Positions 6,089-7,657 of a DNA stretch of 7,657 nt are shown here, piece after piece. Both the position numbers and the translations under genes were made by a program. This DNA is from Flammeovirgaceae bacterium (GTDB taxonomy: Bacteria; Bacteroidota; Bacteroidia; Cytophagales; Cyclobacteriaceae). The notes under the pieces are model-generated. The model worked only from the letters and a program-made list of their open reading frames with translations, made no database searches and was not told the origin of the DNA. The stretch's first letter is position 1, and each line of letters begins with the position of its first letter. The stretch spans positions 1 through 7,657 of the forward strand of contig QIDJ01000122.1 of NCBI GenBank assembly GCA_003228395.1. The letters run 5' to 3'.

Positions 6089-6163
6089 TCGGGATGACTG
6101 GATTCGAACCAGCGGCCCCTTCGTCCCTAACGAAGTGCGCTAACCGGACTGCGCTACATCCCG
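6089..6163 (-). tRNA. tRNA-Pro, anticodon AGG
   Basis: This is a 75-nt complete cloverleaf. The acceptor stem CGGGATG/CATCCCG pairs perfectly with discriminator A. The D stem GCGC/GCGC encloses AGTCCGGTTA with the GG pair. The anticodon stem is CTTCG/CGAAG with loop TTAGGGA. The variable loop is GGGCC. The T arm GCTGG-TTCGAAT-CCAGT has one G-T pair. Bases C1-G72, A73, G35, G36 and G37 are the expected proline identity features, so the amino acid is secure. The wobble base is A34 (anticodon AGG at 6127-6125), which is unusual for a bacterial proline tRNA; GGG, TGG and CGG are the normal set. CCA is not encoded: the next bases are CACC. TATAAA about 17 nt upstream (6186-6181) may be its -10 box. 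The terminator follows closely. Confidence 0.93.
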
Positions 6164-6226
6164 AAATAAATGAATAATCTTTTATAATTAACTCCACCAC
6201 ATATTGCTGAAGTTAAAATAAGCTTC

Positions 6227-6304
6227 GTCCGGCACGCCGGACTGCCTGCCCGTCCGAAGTCCTGATAGCGTACTATCACGAACGCAGGCGGGCGCTACAT
6301 CCCG
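6227..6304 (-). repeat. REP-like element with embedded tRNA-Pro 5'-end fragments
   Basis: The block opens with a perfect palindrome, GTCCGGC-AC-GCCGGAC (6227-6242). CCGGACTGC (6237-6245) and GCGCTACATCCCG (6292-6304) are exact copies of two adjoining, GC-overlapping parts of the tRNA gene (6144-6152 and 6151-6163), here held apart. Between them lies a hairpin (6248-6293): outer arms GCCCGTCC and GGCGGGC, and inner TGATAG-CGTA-CTATCA. On the minus strand the hairpin arms read GCCCGCCTGCGTTC and GGACTTCGGACGGGC, closely matching the hairpin at 5888-5920 on the plus strand. The element is therefore a second, inverted copy of the same repeat. Confidence 0.65.
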
Positions 6305-6507
6305 TTACTAAAAATCGTAAATGCAAAACTAACGTGTCATGCCTAAAACATCAACAAATGTGTATGCTAAGAAATTTAAATTTCCGGATTCGGTAACTAA
6401 TTTAACCATTCCTGAAATTTTTTTAAAATCTATAACAGCATTCCATCTATTCTTTTTCTGGTTTCAGTTTAGCATCACTTTCGGTACGATAACTACCCAT
6501 TATTGAT
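6305..6507. other. AT-rich intergenic region before the WG-repeat gene
   Basis: No convincing gene or structure is seen here. A 55-codon ATG frame (6339-6506) exists but has no ribosome binding site, no promoter box and no recognisable protein pattern. The right end leads into the promoter of the downstream gene. Confidence 0.5.
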
Positions 6508-6515
6508 TATTTTTG
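6508..6515 (+). promoter_or_regulatory. Bacteroidota -7 promoter box for the WG-repeat protein
   Basis: TATTTTTG is an exact match to TAnnTTTG, ending 15 bp before the ATG at 6531, which gives a very short leader. No clear -33 motif is seen at the right distance. Confidence 0.5.
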
Positions 6516-6530
6516 TGCCCGTTTTCGGGA

Positions 6531-7657
6531 ATGAATATGCAGTTGGTATCAAAATTTTTCCTCACGTATTTATTGGTCGTGGCCTCTCTCCCTGCTTTTG
6601 CACAGGCAAAGAGGGCTATCAATCTCATGGAAAAGGAAAAATATGAGCAAGCTTCGGACCTCCTATACAAATCCATTAAACAAGACAGCCTGAATGCCGG
6701 AGAAAGATATGTTTTTTCGCTTCTTTTTTTTAACCGGGATTATCCACAATATAACATTGACAGCGCGTATTTCTATATCCTGACAGCACTAACAGATTTC
6801 GAAAAAACGGACGAAAAAACACAGGAAAAACTGGCGAAAGACCGGATCGATCACCCGGCACTCACACGGCAAAAGAAATCCATTGAACAGGCTGCATTTG
6901 AACGGACAAGAACTGCAAATACAGAAATGGATTATATCCGGTTTATTGACAAATACCCTACATCCGAAATGTATGATTCGGCAATTTGGTATCGTAACGA
7001 ACGTGCATGGGAACAAGCTGCAAAACAAGACACCTGGAGAAGTTACCAGGGTTTGATGCTTAGGTATCCTGACGCCGCCCGCTACAATGAAGCTAAGTCA
7101 CGATATGAACTTCTGATCTTTGAGAATAAGACGAAGGACGGTAAATTACAAACTTACAGGAAGTTCATTCAGGAATACTCCGATACCCCGTATCGAAATG
7201 AAGTGGAATACGCAATTTTCAACATTGCCACGGGTGATCACACCGTATCCGGCTATGAAACATTTATCCGGGAATTTCCGGATAGTAAAATGGCCACTAT
7301 TGCCGCACAGCGCATCTACTTTATTTTGGGTTACCCTGGCATTACAACCCATCCGGCTGCTGTATTGCTTAACCTGGATTCGCTTAAAGAACTATCCAAA
7401 CTCGATTCGGGTTTTCTTTTTCCTGTGTATAACCATGATGGTTACAGGTTTATGAACCAAAACGGAAATGAGGTCATCTCACATTCTTTTAAAAATATAT
7501 TCCTTGGGTACCGGTGCGGAAACATTGCTGAAAAAATGCTTCTTGTCGAGCATGGAGGTATAGCAAGCATTATCAACCGCGCAGGGTCCGGCGTTTTTTC
7601 GGACCCCGGAATTGATATGGCTCAATCGCTTGGCGTGGGTTTGCTCAAATACAGACA
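6531..7657 (+). CDS. Secreted TPR/WG-repeat protein, N-terminal 375 codons (3' end outside window)
   Basis: The reading frame is open from ATG 6531 to the window end without a stop. Residues 1-25 form a signal peptide (MNMQLVSKFF, LTYLLVVASL, PAFAQ) with cleavage probably after AFAQ; a second ATG at 6537 is an alternative start. Residues 26-85 look like a TPR (INLMEKEKYEQASDLLYKSI). Then come four roughly 35-residue helical repeats with the pattern Y..FI..YP.S.......A, at about 134, 171, 208 and 241. From about 295, WG (KWG-type) repeats start: FPVYNHDGYRFMNQNGNEVIS, then LLVEHGGIASIINRAGSGVF. WG-repeat proteins with N-terminal TPRs are frequent exported proteins of unknown function in Bacteroidota. 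The TPR part suggests protein-protein contacts at the envelope. Length beyond 375 and the number of WG repeats cannot be seen. Confidence 0.85.
   Translation, partial: MNMQLVSKFFLTYLLVVASLPAFAQAKRAINLMEKEKYEQASDLLYKSIKQDSLNAGERYVFSLLFFNRDYPQYNIDSAYFYILTALTDFEKTDEKTQEKLAKDRIDHPALTRQKKSIEQAAFERTRTANTEMDYIRFIDKYPTSEMYDSAIWYRNERAWEQAAKQDTWRSYQGLMLRYPDAARYNEAKSRYELLIFENKTKDGKLQTYRKFIQEYSDTPYRNEVEYAIFNIATGDHTVSGYETFIREFPDSKMATIAAQRIYFILGYPGITTHPAAVLLNLDSLKELSKLDSGFLFPVYNHDGYRFMNQNGNEVISHSFKNIFLGYRCGNIAEKMLLVEHGGIASIINRAGSGVFSDPGIDMAQSLGVGLLKYR

Noticed and set aside
5924..6104. Genomic island or prophage attachment sites (attL/attR)
   Set aside because: The 17-bp direct repeats enclose only 164 bp with no integrase or cargo, so an intact island is excluded; a remnant is kept as a hypothesis only.
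6012..6200. 62-codon minus-strand ORF covering the tRNA
   Set aside because: It is a read-through of the tRNA gene and its terminator; the cloverleaf explains the sequence.
5820..6310. CRISPR array
   Set aside because: The repeats are palindromes in mixed orientation, not evenly spaced direct repeats with unique spacers, and no cas gene is present.
6339..6506. 55-codon plus-strand ORF starting MPKTSTNVYAKK
   Set aside because: No ribosome binding site, promoter box or protein-like pattern; composition is that of AT-rich spacer.
7120..7455. 111-codon plus-strand ORF
   Set aside because: It lies in another frame inside the TPR/WG gene, which is open throughout with a signal peptide and clear repeats.

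Overview
This window looks like a chromosomal segment of a Bacteroidota bacterium, probably of the Cytophagales type. The case rests on four things: a dnaE C-terminus followed at once by thioredoxin trxA, a P5C dehydrogenase of the 541-residue class starting MATGFFNVP, a secreted carboxypeptidase-regulatory-like protein, and a TPR/WG-repeat protein. Several genes are preceded by the Bacteroidota -7 promoter box TAnnTTTG and mostly lack Shine-Dalgarno sequences. The assignment is from recognition only; no search was run.

Positions 1-1316 (+) hold the dnaE 3' end, a promoter box, trxA and a hairpin terminator. Positions 1315-4836 are all on the minus strand. In transcription order they encode a Cys-free ArsR-family regulator, a YjjG-type HAD nucleotidase (4 nt gap, probably translationally coupled), pruA with its own promoter box, and a two-TM DUF3592-type protein. 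The last converges on trxA and shares its terminator hairpin. Divergent from the regulator, on the plus strand, is a small secreted CarboxypepD_reg-like protein with a TTG start.

Positions 5471-6530 are a mostly non-coding, structured region. It holds a previously untracked 30-codon ORF (5539-5631, -) encoding a single-TM peptide with a canonical Shine-Dalgarno and a sigma70-like promoter, both unusual for this phylum. Next comes a tRNA-Pro gene (-) with anticodon AGG (A34 is rare for bacterial proline tRNAs) and a good intrinsic terminator. Around the tRNA lie REP-like hairpin repeats, two of them related copies in opposite orientation, plus partial copies of the tRNA's own 3' and 5' ends. 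One of these tRNA-end copies appears to be split by a REP hairpin.

Positions 6531-7657 (+) are the first 375 codons of a secreted protein with a signal peptide, about four TPR-like repeats and the start of WG repeats; it runs off the window.

Most genes are ordinary housekeeping or envelope functions. The parts worth a second look are the 30-aa membrane peptide, the tRNA-Pro(AGG), and the REP/tRNA-fragment mosaic.
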